46,052 nt of DNA from Candidatus Eiseniibacteriota bacterium (lineage in GTDB: Bacteria > Eisenbacteria > RBG-16-71-46 > CAIMUX01): assembly GCA_029569475.1 (NCBI GenBank), contig JAKQSZ010000023.1, forward strand, positions 1 to 46,052, in the 5' to 3' direction. Below, piece by piece: positions 16,765 through 27,796 of the stretch. Each line of letters starts with the position of its first letter. The stretch's first letter is position 1. Position numbers and translations under genes: made by a program. Under the pieces are notes generated by a model that worked only from the letters and a program-made list of their open reading frames with translations, was not told the DNA's origin and made no database searches.

Positions 16765-18783
16765 ATGACGGCAAGTAAAGGAGCCCGCGCCTGGATGCCG
16801 GCCGGGGCGGTCATCGCGGCGGCCGGTCTTCTGGCCCACGCCCTCTCGTACCTCCCCTTTCTGGCGGATGACGCGCTGATCTCGCTGCGCTACTCCCACC
16901 GCCTGCTGCAGGGCCAGGGCCTGACCTGGACCGATGGCGAGCGGGTCGAAGGATACTCCAACCTGCTCTGGATCCTCCTTACCTCCGCGGCCGGGGCGCT
17001 CGGAATGGACTTGATCCTCGCGGCCCGAATCCTCGGCGTTCTTCTCTCGTTGCTGGCCCTGGCGGCAGTGGCCCGGGCCGCCGGCTCGCTCTGGCGCGAC
17101 GCCCCGTGGCCGGCAGCGTTCCCGGCAGTGGCGTTGGCGGCCACCGGCACCGTCGCAGTGTGGGCCATCGGCGGACTGGAGCAGCCGCTGGTGCTGGCGC
17201 TCCTTGCCTGGGCGATCGTCACGCTGTACCCGCAACTGGAGGAGCGCGCCGACTGGAAGCAGGCCGCGGCGCCCGCCGTGCTCTTCGGCCTCCTTTGCTG
17301 GACCCGCCCGGACGGTCCGCTCTTCGCCGCAGCCGCGGGTATGGGACTTCTTCTTGCTCGTGGAAGGAGCCGCTGGCGGGCCGTGGCGCTGTTGGCGGCG
17401 GTCTGCGCGTTCTTCGTGGGCGCGCAACTCGGCTTTCGCCTGCTGTATTACGGGGAGTTCCTTCCGAACACGGCCCACGTGAAGCTTATGTCCGGATCTG
17501 ACCACTGGCGTACCGGTCTCCGTTACGTCGTTCTCGGCCAGGTGATGCTCTTCGGGTTGGGGATCCCGGCGGTTCTGGGGCTCATCGCCGCCCTCCGTGG
17601 CAGCCGTCAACCCCTCGCCGTCGACCGCTCCCAGCGCCAGGACCTCGCCGGCGACAGCGCCCGCCACCACGACCTCGCCTTCGACCGCACCGGACAGCAT
17701 CCCATCGCCCCCGGCCACGCGCATGCCCCAGCAGTTCCTCGTGACGATCCGCGAGGCCGGGTGCTGTTGATCCTCCCCGGGCTCGCCGCCTGGCTGTTGT
17801 ACGTCGTCAGCATCGGCGGCGACATCTTCCCTGCCTGGCGGCACTTCGGTCCCGTCGCCGTGCTCGAAGCTCTGCTGGCTGTAGAAGGCATGCGATGGCT
17901 GGCGCGCCGGCCCCTCGTTCCCCTCCTCGTCGCCACGCTCGCCGTCTTCGCCGTGGCTCAATGGCTCGACCCCCAGAACCGCCGGGCGCGGAGTGAACGC
18001 TGGGAGTGGGACGGCCAGGTCGTGGGCTACACGCTGGGCGAGGCGTTCCGCGGCCAATCGCCCCTGCTCGCGGTCGACCCGGCCGGCTGCGTGCCGTACT
18101 TCTCGGGTCTGCCCTGTCTCGACATGCTCGGCCTGAACGACAAGCACATTGCCCGCAGCCGTCCCCCGGAGTCGCTGCGCGGACGCCTCGCGCACGAGAT
18201 GGGGGACGGGGCCTATGTCCTCGACCGCAATCCCGACCTCGTGCTCTTCAGCCAACCGGCCGGCGGGCCGCCCGACTATCCGTCCGGCAAGATGATGGTC
18301 GCGGACCCGCGATTCGGGCAGCGTTACCGGGAGATCCTGGTCGAGGGGCGCGATCCAAAGACGTTCCGCTTCCGCATCCAGGTTCGCCGCGAGGGTGGCG
18401 TGACCGGGATTCAGCGAGACAGCGCGCAAGTCCGCGTTCCCGGCTACCTCGTGGCCGACGGAGCCGAGGCGATCAGCCACCTCGCCTCGGGTCGCCTCGC
18501 CGCCTGCATCTCCCAGGACCGGCCCGCGCTGTTGACGAACCTCGATCTGCCCGCCGGCGCCTGGATACTGCGGGCGGAACTCGACGCCGGCGCCGCCGCC
18601 TGCGAGTGCCGCGTGGCGGCTCCCAGTTCACGATCGGGCCAGCGCGTCTGGTCCGGCCGTGCGCCCCTGGCGTTCATGCTCGATGGCGACATGCAGGGCA
18701 TCCACCAGATCGATGTTCAGATCCAGCCCATCGAGCCGGGAGAGACGCACCTGGCTTCCCTATCGTTCAGTCGACTGCCCTGA
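16765..18783 (+). CDS. GT-C-like multi-pass membrane glycosyltransferase
   Basis: This 672-residue protein has about ten membrane segments and resembles GT-C enzymes that transfer sugars from polyprenyl-phosphate donors. The first loop has an Asp-Asp pair followed by a family-like stretch: FLADDALISLRYSHRLLQG and GERVEGYSNLLWILL (residues 30-72), close in pattern to AftB-like arabinosyltransferases and LphB-type proteins. The last 200 residues are soluble and probably extracytoplasmic. A low-complexity loop (about residues 278-330, rich in His, Asp and Arg) interrupts the membrane part. The ATG at 16765 has only a weak GGAC upstream. It is divergent from the DUF2207 gene. Donor and acceptor are unknown. 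Confidence 0.7.
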   Translation: MTASKGARAWMPAGAVIAAAGLLAHALSYLPFLADDALISLRYSHRLLQGQGLTWTDGERVEGYSNLLWILLTSAAGALGMDLILAARILGVLLSLLALAAVARAAGSLWRDAPWPAAFPAVALAATGTVAVWAIGGLEQPLVLALLAWAIVTLYPQLEERADWKQAAAPAVLFGLLCWTRPDGPLFAAAAGMGLLLARGRSRWRAVALLAAVCAFFVGAQLGFRLLYYGEFLPNTAHVKLMSGSDHWRTGLRYVVLGQVMLFGLGIPAVLGLIAALRGSRQPLAVDRSQRQDLAGDSARHHDLAFDRTGQHPIAPGHAHAPAVPRDDPRGRVLLILPGLAAWLLYVVSIGGDIFPAWRHFGPVAVLEALLAVEGMRWLARRPLVPLLVATLAVFAVAQWLDPQNRRARSERWEWDGQVVGYTLGEAFRGQSPLLAVDPAGCVPYFSGLPCLDMLGLNDKHIARSRPPESLRGRLAHEMGDGAYVLDRNPDLVLFSQPAGGPPDYPSGKMMVADPRFGQRYREILVEGRDPKTFRFRIQVRREGGVTGIQRDSAQVRVPGYLVADGAEAISHLASGRLAACISQDRPALLTNLDLPAGAWILRAELDAGAAACECRVAAPSSRSGQRVWSGRAPLAFMLDGDMQGIHQIDVQIQPIEPGETHLASLSFSRLP

Positions 18784-18810
18784 CCCAGCAGGCTGCTCTG
18801 CCCTCGCCAT

Positions 18811-19812
18811 CTACAACGCGCTCGTCCCAGGCGGGACCAGCGCATCGATCGCGGCTGCCTCCTCGTCGCTGATCGTGATCTCCACGGCCTTCAGGCAATC
18901 CTCCAACTGCTCCACCGTGCGCGGTCCGATGATGGCCGAGGTGACCGCGGGCTCACGCAGCGTCCAGGCGATCGCGAACTGCGCGAGGCTGACCCCCCGG
19001 CGCTCCGCCACCGGCATCAGCTGCTCGAGGATCTCCAGCCGCCGGGCGAACTTCGGATTCGACAGGTCCCCCACCCAGTTCTGCGCCCGCGGGCTGTCGC
19101 CCGGATTCTCCCGCCCCCGGTGGTACTTCCCGGTCAGCCATCCGCCTTCGAGCGGACTCCAGACGATGTTGCCGATTCCGAAGTGCCGCGCCATGGGGAA
19201 GTGCTCGGCCTCCATCGTGCGGCGCAGGATCGAATAAGGAGGCTGCAGCGATATCCAGCGCTCCCAGCCGCGCCGTTCGCTCAGCCATAGCGTCTCCACG
19301 ATCTCCCAGCTCTCCAGCCGGTCGCTCCAGGGGCTGCTGGGATCGCGGAGGCTGCTGGTCGAGCACCCGATGTAGCGAACCTTGCCCTGGCGGACGAGAT
19401 CGTTGAGCGCCGAGAGGGTTTCCTCCCAAGGCGTGCTGCGGTCCGGCCGATGGATCTGGTAGAGGTCGATCACGTCGGTGCCGAGGCGCTTCAGGCTCTT
19501 CTCCACCTGTTCGGTGATGGCGCGCCGGGAAAGGCCGCGATCGTTCGGGCCTGGCCCGACCTGGGCGAAGACCTTGGTTGCCAGCACCACCTGATCCCGC
19601 CGTCCCCTCAGCGCCTCGCCCACGATGATCTCGGACTCCCCCTCCGAGTAGTTGTTCGAGGTGTCGATGAAATTGACGCCGGCATCGATTGCCCGCTGGA
19701 TGATCCGGGCACAGTCCTCATGATCGGGATTGCCCCACTTGCCAAACATCATGGCGCCGAGACAGAGCGGGTGCACCTTGAGGCCGGAGCGGCCCAGGTT
19801 TCTATACTCCAC
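18811..19812 (-). CDS. aldo/keto reductase
   Basis: This 333-residue protein is a full-length NADPH-dependent aldo/keto reductase with a TIM-barrel fold. The catalytic tetrad is complete: Asp50 (NFIDTSNNY), Tyr55, Lys80 (LATKV) and His121 (YQIHRPD). The cofactor end is marked by SAIIGPRTVEQLEDCLKAVEI near residues 290-310. It resembles the YajO/YhdN-like group in sequence pattern, but the substrate is unknown. It lies 108 bases after the BCCP gene on the same strand, so it may be the last gene of the carboxylase transcript. It converges on the GT-C gene with 27 bases between. Confidence 0.92.
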   Translation of the reverse strand: MEYRNLGRSGLKVHPLCLGAMMFGKWGNPDHEDCARIIQRAIDAGVNFIDTSNNYSEGESEIIVGEALRGRRDQVVLATKVFAQVGPGPNDRGLSRRAITEQVEKSLKRLGTDVIDLYQIHRPDRSTPWEETLSALNDLVRQGKVRYIGCSTSSLRDPSSPWSDRLESWEIVETLWLSERRGWERWISLQPPYSILRRTMEAEHFPMARHFGIGNIVWSPLEGGWLTGKYHRGRENPGDSPRAQNWVGDLSNPKFARRLEILEQLMPVAERRGVSLAQFAIAWTLREPAVTSAIIGPRTVEQLEDCLKAVEITISDEEAAAIDALVPPGTSAL

Positions 19813-19920
19813 GAGACCTCCTGTTCACCGTGCGCAGCCTCGCGTGTGCGCTCTGGCTGTTCTCTGATGTTCGTTTCCCGTCGACCTTCACGCCCCGGAA
19901 CAAGCGCGGCCTGCCGAGGC

Positions 19921-20574
19921 TCAGGACGACAACGGACGGATCCGGAAGAGCAGCTGCCCGAAATCGACCTCCACGTTGTCACCGGCCGCGACCTCCGTGA
20001 CCTCACCGCGTTCCGGCAGTCCCGGCCCTCCATAGGTGATCTGGTTGAAGGACTTCATGACCTCCACCAGGCCCAGGACGCTGCCGGTGGTCACCGTCGA
20101 GCCCACCTGCACGAACGGCGCGGCCTCGGGAGAGGGCCTCCGGTAGAAAATGCCCACGGTCGGCGAGACCACCGTGATCCAGCCTTCCACCTCGGGTTCG
20201 CCCGCGGGGCCGCGGTTCGGCACGGTTCCCGATCCGACACCCGGCTTGCCGCTGGAGGCGCCTGCGGAGGGCGGCCCCTCCTCCCGGACGCTCTGATGGA
20301 TCGCCTCGATCCTCACGATCGGATCGTTGTAGGCCACCGGCGTCACCGCATCGGGCACAAACACCTCCACGATGCGCCCGTGGGCCTCGCGCGGCATCCG
20401 CAGGACGTGGCTCTCGTGCAGAATGCGGATCGTGGCGATGGTATCCAGAGGGTTGAGGACATTGCCCATCCGCGGGCGATGGTCAAGCAAGCCAACCACC
20501 GGAGAAGCGACGATGACGGAACCCGGATTGTCCTCGACGGGCCGCAGGATGGCGATCAATGTCCGTTCAGGCAT
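19921..20574 (-). CDS. biotin carboxyl carrier protein with two biotinyl-like domains
   Basis: The product carries biotin for an acyl-CoA carboxylase. The C-terminal domain (about residues 130-217) has the attachment motif EVMKSFNQI with biotinyl Lys174, and a preceding SPTVGIFYRRPSPEAAPFVQVG typical of AccB. The N-terminal domain (residues 15-92) reads like a second biotinyl/lipoyl fold (SPVVGLL, GNVLNPLDTIATIRIL, GRIVEVFVPDAVTPVAYNDPIVRIE), but its hairpin is ILHESHVLR, so there is no modifiable lysine. A Gly/Ser/Pro linker joins them. It sits 36 bases after the carboxyltransferase gene in the accC-carboxyltransferase-BCCP operon. Confidence 0.85.
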   Translation of the reverse strand: MPERTLIAILRPVEDNPGSVIVASPVVGLLDHRPRMGNVLNPLDTIATIRILHESHVLRMPREAHGRIVEVFVPDAVTPVAYNDPIVRIEAIHQSVREEGPPSAGASSGKPGVGSGTVPNRGPAGEPEVEGWITVVSPTVGIFYRRPSPEAAPFVQVGSTVTTGSVLGLVEVMKSFNQITYGGPGLPERGEVTEVAAGDNVEVDFGQLLFRIRPLSS

Positions 20575-20610
20575 CGGCTTCCTCTTTCTCTCCGGCTGGC
20601 ATCTGCCCGC

Positions 20611-22356
<1,746 letters not shown>

Positions 22357-22423
22357 GTCGCTCTCCTTATCGCCGAGCCGCGGCTCGCTGCATTCCCTCC
22401 GGTGGTCTACACGACGATCTGCC

Positions 22424-22471
22424 CGGCGGTCCATTCGGCGGTCCACCTGGCGGTCGACCCGGCGGTTTGCC
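22424..22471. repeat. 12-bp x 4 repeat between accC and the carboxyltransferase gene
   Basis: Four units (CGGCGGTCCATT, CGGCGGTCCACC, TGGCGGTCGACC, CGGCGGTTTGCC) fill part of the 166-base gap. Related GGCGGTCTAC words continue to about 22525. They are not in a supported coding frame. Confidence 0.75.
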
Positions 22472-22522
22472 GAAAGCCCTGTTCGGCGCTTTGGCCGGCG
22501 CGGTTCTATCCGGCGGTCTACC

Positions 22523-24019
22523 TCACGGGGCGGATCGCCCGACTCCCAGCTGCTCGCGAACCTGCGGGGAGGCGAGCAGCCGTTCAACGAAGCCGGTGTC
22601 GTAGTCCCCCGCCGCGAAGCGTTCGTCCCCCAGGATCGCCAGGTGGACCGGGATGGTCGTCTTCACGCCCTCGATCCGGAAATCCCGCAGGGCCGAGGCG
22701 AGCCCGGCCCGGGCCGCGGCGCGGTCGCGTCCCCGCACGATCAGCTTCGCCATCAGGGAGTCATAGTACGAAGGGATGGTCGATCCGCTCCGGAGGTGCG
22801 TGTCCACGCGTACATCCACGCCATCCACGCCATCCACGCTGCCCCCGCTGCCTGCGCAATCCCCGCTGCCCCCGCTGCCTGCGCTGCCTGCGCCATCCCC
22901 GCTGCCCCCGCCATGCACGCCGTCTCCGGAAGCCACCGGAGGCTCGAAGACCGAGACCAGCCCCGGCGCGGGGCGGAAGTTGTCCCACGGGTCTTCGGCG
23001 TTGATCCGGCACTCGATGGCATGCCCCGACAGGACCAGGTCGCCCTGGCCGAACGACAGCCGCTCATGGCAGGCGATACGGATCTGCTCCACCACCAGAT
23101 CACGGCCGGTGATCATCTCGGTGACCGGGTGCTCCACCTGCAGGCGCGTGTTCATCTCCATGAAATAGAGCGCGCCCCCGGCGTCGCGGAAGAACTCCAC
23201 CGTGCCGGCGTTTGCATAGCCGATGGCGGCCAGGGCGCGGCAGATCCGGTCTCCGAGCTCCCGCCGCTGCCCGGCGGTCACGACAGTCGACGGGGCCTCC
23301 TCCAGCAGCTTCTGGTGCCGCCGCTGGGCAGAGCATTCGCGCTCTCCCAGGTGCACGACCGAGCCGTAGTGATCGGCCATGACCTGGAACTCGATGTGAC
23401 GGCCGTCGACGATGTACTTCTCCAGGTAAAGGCGCGGATCCCCGAAGGCCTTGTCCGCCTCCATCTCCGCCTCGCGGTAGAGGGCGTCGAAGGACTCCGG
23501 ACGGTCGACCCGCCTCATGCCCCGACCACCGCCTCCGGCCGAGGCCTTGAGCAGCACCGGGTAGCCGATGGCCTCCGCCAGTGAGCGCCCTTCCTCCAGG
23601 TCCCGCAGCGCTCCCTCGGAGCCGGGGATCACCGGCAGCCCCAGCTCGCGCATGGTCGACCGGGCCACGGCCTTGTCGCCCATGAGACGGATGGCGCGCG
23701 GGGGCGGCCCGATGAACGTCATCTTCGCCTGGGCGCACATCTCGGCGAAGAGCGCGTTCTCGGAGAGGAACCCGTACCCGGGATGGATGGCGCCGCACTC
23801 CGTCTGCTCGGCCGCCTGGAGGATGGCCGCCATGTTGAGATAGCTGTCACGGCTCCGCGCCGGACCGATGCAGACCGCCTGATCGGCCTCGGCGAGATAG
23901 GAAGCGCCGCGGTCCCCTTCGGAGAAGACGGCCACGCTGCGGATGCCCAGGTCCCGGCAGGCCCGGATCACCCGAAGCGCGATCTCACCGCGGTTGGCGA
24001 TCAGGAGCCGTTTGAACAT
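22523..24019 (-). CDS. accC: biotin carboxylase with a repeat insertion
   Basis: The enzyme uses ATP and bicarbonate to carboxylate biotin on BCCP. The 498-residue protein starts [20 protein letters not shown] and carries the ATP-grasp glycine loop [40 protein letters not shown] and the active-site [14 protein letters not shown]. All key residues seem intact. In the C-terminal domain about 36 residues of a 3-residue repeat (residues 367-402) split the normally contiguous 'SGDG-VRVDTH' loop before [17 protein letters not shown]. The ATG at 24019 is preceded by AAAGGA at good spacing; the longer frame to 24070 is unlikely. It is the first gene of the operon and faces the membrane-protein gene at 24152. 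Confidence 0.93.
   Translation of the reverse strand: MFKRLLIANRGEIALRVIRACRDLGIRSVAVFSEGDRGASYLAEADQAVCIGPARSRDSYLNMAAILQAAEQTECGAIHPGYGFLSENALFAEMCAQAKMTFIGPPPRAIRLMGDKAVARSTMRELGLPVIPGSEGALRDLEEGRSLAEAIGYPVLLKASAGGGGRGMRRVDRPESFDALYREAEMEADKAFGDPRLYLEKYIVDGRHIEFQVMADHYGSVVHLGERECSAQRRHQKLLEEAPSTVVTAGQRRELGDRICRALAAIGYANAGTVEFFRDAGGALYFMEMNTRLQVEHPVTEMITGRDLVVEQIRIACHERLSFGQGDLVLSGHAIECRINAEDPWDNFRPAPGLVSVFEPPVASGDGVHGGGSGDGAGSAGSGGSGDCAGSGGSVDGVDGVDVRVDTHLRSGSTIPSYYDSLMAKLIVRGRDRAAARAGLASALRDFRIEGVKTTIPVHLAILGDERFAAGDYDTGFVERLLASPQVREQLGVGRSAP
22813..22920 (-). repeat. 9-bp x 12 in-frame microsatellite in accC
   Basis: Twelve 9-bp units on the plus strand: CATCCACGC three times, then mixtures of TGCCCCCGC, TGCCTGCGC, AATCCCCGC and CATCCCCGC. 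They encode three-residue units such as VDG, GGS and AGS, giving a flexible Gly/Ser/Asp loop. The three identical end units point to recent slippage. Confidence 0.92.
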
Positions 24020-24151
24020 CAGTGGGTTCCTTTCCGAGACCAGGAGCCGGCCGGTCGTGATGGAGCGCAAAGGGGCGCGCTTCAGTCCCTATGGGAAGGG
24101 GCGCATCCCGGTCCCGCGACAGTGTAGCGAACCCCGGCAACCTATTCCATA

Positions 24152-26629
24152 ATGCCCGGGATGCCTGAGGGCCGACACAACCCTGCAAGCCGCCCGTCGC
24201 GATCGCCGATGTCCGAAGCGGCGTCATCCCCTGGCCGATCCGATGGCCGCGCCATCGCGTTCGCAATCGCTGCGGCGTCGCTTCTCGCGCTGGCGGCCCT
24301 GGCGGTCTGGCTGGCGGACCGGATCAGCGAGGACTTGTACATGGGCCTCTCCGCCGGCCGCGACGTCGCCGCCGGACGGCTGGGCGCCCTCGACGACTGG
24401 TCCTTCACTGCCGCCGACCGCGTGTGGATCAACCAGAACTGGCTCGCGCACCTCTTCTTCTACAAGCTCCACGAGGCGGGAGGATGGCCGGCCCTGGCGG
24501 CGGGAAAGGCGATCCTCGTGGCCGCGCTGGCGGCGCTCCTCGCCTGGATTGCTCTCCTCGCCCGGACGCCGGCCCCTGCGGCCCCGAAGGAGGTCTCGCC
24601 GTTGGCGGCGGGCGCCTGGATCGTCGCCGCCGGAGCGCTGATCGCCTCCGCGGGCTACATCGACCTCCGCCCGAATCTCCTCGGCCTGGTCCTGCTCGCG
24701 GCGCTCTGCGGGAGCCTGTCGCTGGCGGAGCGAGCGCGACCCGGTGAAACGGGCGCGGCTGAACCGGCCGCGTCCCCTCCGCAACCGCAAGCCGGCCGGG
24801 AGTTCCCTGAAGTTGAGCGACCGCCCGCGGCAGCTCTCGTGGCCGTGCTCATCGTGGCCCTCTGGTCGCATGTCCACGGCAGCTTCTTGCTGGGGCTGGC
24901 CTTGCTCGCGTTGTGGGCGGCGCTGCGGCTGCGGCCATGGATGCGGCGGGGCCGAGCGAGCCTCCGCCCTGGTCGAGCGCGCCTCGGTCCTGGGCGAGCG
25001 CGCCCGGGGCCGGCCATCCTCCTGGCGTTGGTCCCGCTCGGGGCCGCCGTGCTGGCCGTGGTCACCAGCCCGTTCGTTTTGGAGAATCTCACCCATCCCC
25101 TCGTCGTGGCGCGGAGCGCGGCCTGGAAGGATGTCGCGGAGTGGCGTCCCCTCTTCGGCTGGTCGGTGTGGAATGTGGGCGGCGCGCACGCCTATACGCT
25201 GGCCGCCGGCGTGGTGCTGCTCCTCTCGCTGGGCGCGGGTTGGACGGCCGGGGCATCCCGCGTCTGGCCTGCCTGGACCGGACTCGGAGCGCTGTTCTTC
25301 GTCTGGCACGTGGCTCGCGCGCTGCCCTCGCTCCGCCGGATGCCTGGCTCATCTTCCCAGATGCTCGGATATCACGCGGCTCTGCTGGCCGGGTTCGGGC
25401 TGGTCGCCGCCGCCGCGCTGGTGTTGTGGCTCCGCCACCGCCGGCAGGGGCGGCTCGCGCCGATTCCCACCGGGCAGGCCTTCGCTCTGGTCGCTTCCCT
25501 GCTCGGAATCTGGCTGGCCCTCTCCAGCCGGCGCTTCGTGCCGGTCTCGCTCATCCTGCTCGCGCCGGTGGCGGCGGCTGTCCTTCAGGAGGTGGGACGG
25601 TCGCTCACGTCCAACCGGCTCCGCTGGTCCTGCGGCGCTGCTGTCTTGCTCCTGCTCCTTCCCATCGCCTCCTCGCTGCGGTCGTCCGCGCGGTATTACA
25701 GCCCGGAGCAGCCGTTCAATCAGGGAGAACCCTTCGCCGCGCGGATGTTCCGCCTCTCCACCTATCCCGAAGGCCTGGCCGCTTTCGTCCGGGCCAACGG
25801 CATCGACGGACGTGTCCTCAATGAATGGGGATGGGAAGGTTACCTTCGCTGGCACTGCCCGCAGCTCCGTTTCTACCTGGGCGCCCGCGCGCAGCAGATC
25901 TACCGCGAGGAAACGTATCTGGAGTGGCAGCACGCCATGCAAGGCTCCAGCACGCGCGCCGCCTCCTCGACGCCACCTGGGCCGGTTTCGGACGGGCCGG
26001 CCTCCCAGCCCGGCCAGGCGCGCGATCTCGCGGCGTTGCTGCGCGCCCACGCTATCGGCCTGGCCGTCATCGATCTGCGCTCGCCCTATCTCTCCCGCTT
26101 CGCCATCATCACCTCCTCGCCGGGGAGCGCCTGGGCTCCCGTCTACACGGACGGCAAGGCCGCGCTGCTGGTCGACACCGCCACGCCGGCCGGAGCCGGC
26201 CTGGTGGAAATGGTGCGATCGGGGAGAGCTGTCTTTGCGGACCCGGCGGTTGGCCTCTATAGCCGCGCGATGTGCAACGCCGCGACGGTGGTGAATGGAG
26301 ATCCCCGCCTCACCTTGGAGAGCCTGGTCGGCGCCAACCGCATCCGGCCGATTCCGGCAGCCTACCAGGCCATCGGCGCCTTACACGGCACGGCGGCCGC
26401 CGAGCGTTCCTGGTTCCGGGGTTACCTCGGCCAGGAAGTCGAGCGCCTCTCCGGCGCCGCCGTTGACAGCCGGCCTCGCCTCGACTGGCTTCTCAGCGCC
26501 CGGGAGGCCGCCCGGGCGCTCGCCCGCGTCTGCCGCGCGGAGGGCGCTCTGGAGGATGCCCGGACGGCCGAGGAGCGCGCCGAGGAGACCGGCCGGACGC
26601 TGGAGAGCCTCACCCGGCGTTGGAGCTGA
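24152..26629 (+). CDS. large multi-pass membrane protein, GT-C-like
   Basis: An 825-residue protein with about eleven membrane helices in the first 510 residues and a soluble C-terminus. After helix 1 comes SEDLYMGLSAGRDVAAGRL, then DDWSFTAADRVWINQNWLAHLFFYKL (about residues 85-110), a pattern I know from uncharacterised membrane proteins of acidobacteria and planctomycetes that look like GT-C enzymes. A low-complexity Arg/Pro/Gly run ([21 protein letters not shown]) lies in a loop near residue 270-290. The C-terminal part has a GRVLNEWGWEGYLRWHCPQ motif and ends in a helical, coiled-coil-like stretch. The start could instead be the ATG at 24161 or 24209. Function unproven. Confidence 0.65.
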   Translation: MPGMPEGRHNPASRPSRSPMSEAASSPGRSDGRAIAFAIAAASLLALAALAVWLADRISEDLYMGLSAGRDVAAGRLGALDDWSFTAADRVWINQNWLAHLFFYKLHEAGGWPALAAGKAILVAALAALLAWIALLARTPAPAAPKEVSPLAAGAWIVAAGALIASAGYIDLRPNLLGLVLLAALCGSLSLAERARPGETGAAEPAASPPQPQAGREFPEVERPPAAALVAVLIVALWSHVHGSFLLGLALLALWAALRLRPWMRRGRASLRPGRARLGPGRARPGPAILLALVPLGAAVLAVVTSPFVLENLTHPLVVARSAAWKDVAEWRPLFGWSVWNVGGAHAYTLAAGVVLLLSLGAGWTAGASRVWPAWTGLGALFFVWHVARALPSLRRMPGSSSQMLGYHAALLAGFGLVAAAALVLWLRHRRQGRLAPIPTGQAFALVASLLGIWLALSSRRFVPVSLILLAPVAAAVLQEVGRSLTSNRLRWSCGAAVLLLLLPIASSLRSSARYYSPEQPFNQGEPFAARMFRLSTYPEGLAAFVRANGIDGRVLNEWGWEGYLRWHCPQLRFYLGARAQQIYREETYLEWQHAMQGSSTRAASSTPPGPVSDGPASQPGQARDLAALLRAHAIGLAVIDLRSPYLSRFAIITSSPGSAWAPVYTDGKAALLVDTATPAGAGLVEMVRSGRAVFADPAVGLYSRAMCNAATVVNGDPRLTLESLVGANRIRPIPAAYQAIGALHGTAAAERSWFRGYLGQEVERLSGAAVDSRPRLDWLLSAREAARALARVCRAEGALEDARTAEERAEETGRTLESLTRRWS

Positions 26630-26648
26630 GTTCCGGGACGCCGGAGCT

Positions 26649-27794
26649 TCAGGGCAGGAACCGGTCCCTCGCCTTCAGCTTCGCCGGCAGATATTCATCG
26701 ATCACGTAGTTCAGCCCCCACCTGGCCAGAGCCTGCTGCTCGGCGCGCACCCCCATCTTCAACAGCTGCTCCATGGACTTCTGCCACGTCTTGTGCTGTT
26801 GGAAGAACGGATCGTTCTTGATCGCGTCCTTGGCCCGCTTGACGTCCACTTCCTTGAGGGGATGGGTGGGTAGCTTGTAATCCACGATGTCCTGAGGTGT
26901 GACCCCCAGGAAACGGGCCTGCGGCACGCAGAAGAACTGGTTGATGTGGGCGGCGTTGCCGCTGCCGACCTTGAGGGTCCGGTAGATGTTCGAGATGCCA
27001 TAGGGATCGCAATCGACGAAGGCGTACACCGGGATCTTCATCTCGTCGGCCAGCCGCCGGATGAACCGGCGGGTCGCCCGCGTCGGCACGCCGCCCATGG
27101 AAACCAGGATGCAGTTGGCCGACTTCCAGAACTTGTGGTTCTGGAGCCGCTGGAACATACCGCCCGTCTCGATCGCCAGCACGAAAGAGGCTTTCGTCTC
27201 GAAGGAGAGCTGCTCGACCGAGCTGGGAATCGAATAGGCGCCCGAGCCGAAGCGGGTGCAGTCGATCCGCTCCAGCCTCCCGGTCTCCAGGTCCGGATCC
27301 AACACCACCAGCTCGCCGGCCACCGCGCCGCCGTGCTCGTCCGGAATGAAACGGAGTTGCTCCCGGTTGATGGAATGGACCGAGAAGAGCGCCTCGATGT
27401 CGTCCATCACCGTGTCCGACTCCGGCTGCTCGTGAAACATCGCCTCCCCCCAGTTCTTGGACTGGTAGTAGGCGTCCCTCTTGGTGGCGAAGTCGTTGGT
27501 TTCGATCAGGCTCTTGGAAAGCGACATCATGCGCAGCGTCTGCGCGAAGGTCTTGACCGTGTTGACGCTCAGGGTGCGCACCTTCTTCGCCCGGCCGATC
27601 TCAAGGTAACCCTTGCGCTCGGAATACGAGACATTGGCCAGGGTCCGCACCGGAAACTTCAGGTCCGGCTTGCGACGGGCCAGGATCCGGGTATGGATGT
27701 CCCGGGCGGTGGCGGTCAGCAGATCCACCGTCTGCTGGTCCGTCCGCCGGTTGCGCCGGTTGACCTCGTCGGATACGCCCGATCCCTTCTTCAT
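26649..27794 (-). CDS. top6A: DNA topoisomerase VI subunit A
   Basis: Top6A is the Spo11-like DNA-cleaving subunit of the type IIB topoisomerase that passes one duplex through another. The 381-residue protein has the winged-helix catalytic tyrosine in DFATKRDAYYQSKNW (Tyr109/Tyr110; Tyr110 by analogy with Spo11). The Toprim domain follows: FVLAIETGGMFQRL with the metal-binding Glu, and YAFVDCDPYGISNIYRTLK with the Asp-x-Asp. Length is normal for archaeal Top6A. The ATG at 27794 sits 8 bases after GGAGGT; the GTG at 27800 is too close to it. It starts immediately after the top6B stop, so the two are translated together. Confidence 0.95.
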   Translation of the reverse strand: MKKGSGVSDEVNRRNRRTDQQTVDLLTATARDIHTRILARRKPDLKFPVRTLANVSYSERKGYLEIGRAKKVRTLSVNTVKTFAQTLRMMSLSKSLIETNDFATKRDAYYQSKNWGEAMFHEQPESDTVMDDIEALFSVHSINREQLRFIPDEHGGAVAGELVVLDPDLETGRLERIDCTRFGSGAYSIPSSVEQLSFETKASFVLAIETGGMFQRLQNHKFWKSANCILVSMGGVPTRATRRFIRRLADEMKIPVYAFVDCDPYGISNIYRTLKVGSGNAAHINQFFCVPQARFLGVTPQDIVDYKLPTHPLKEVDVKRAKDAIKNDPFFQQHKTWQKSMEQLLKMGVRAEQQALARWGLNYVIDEYLPAKLKARDRFLP

Positions 27795-27796
27795 GA

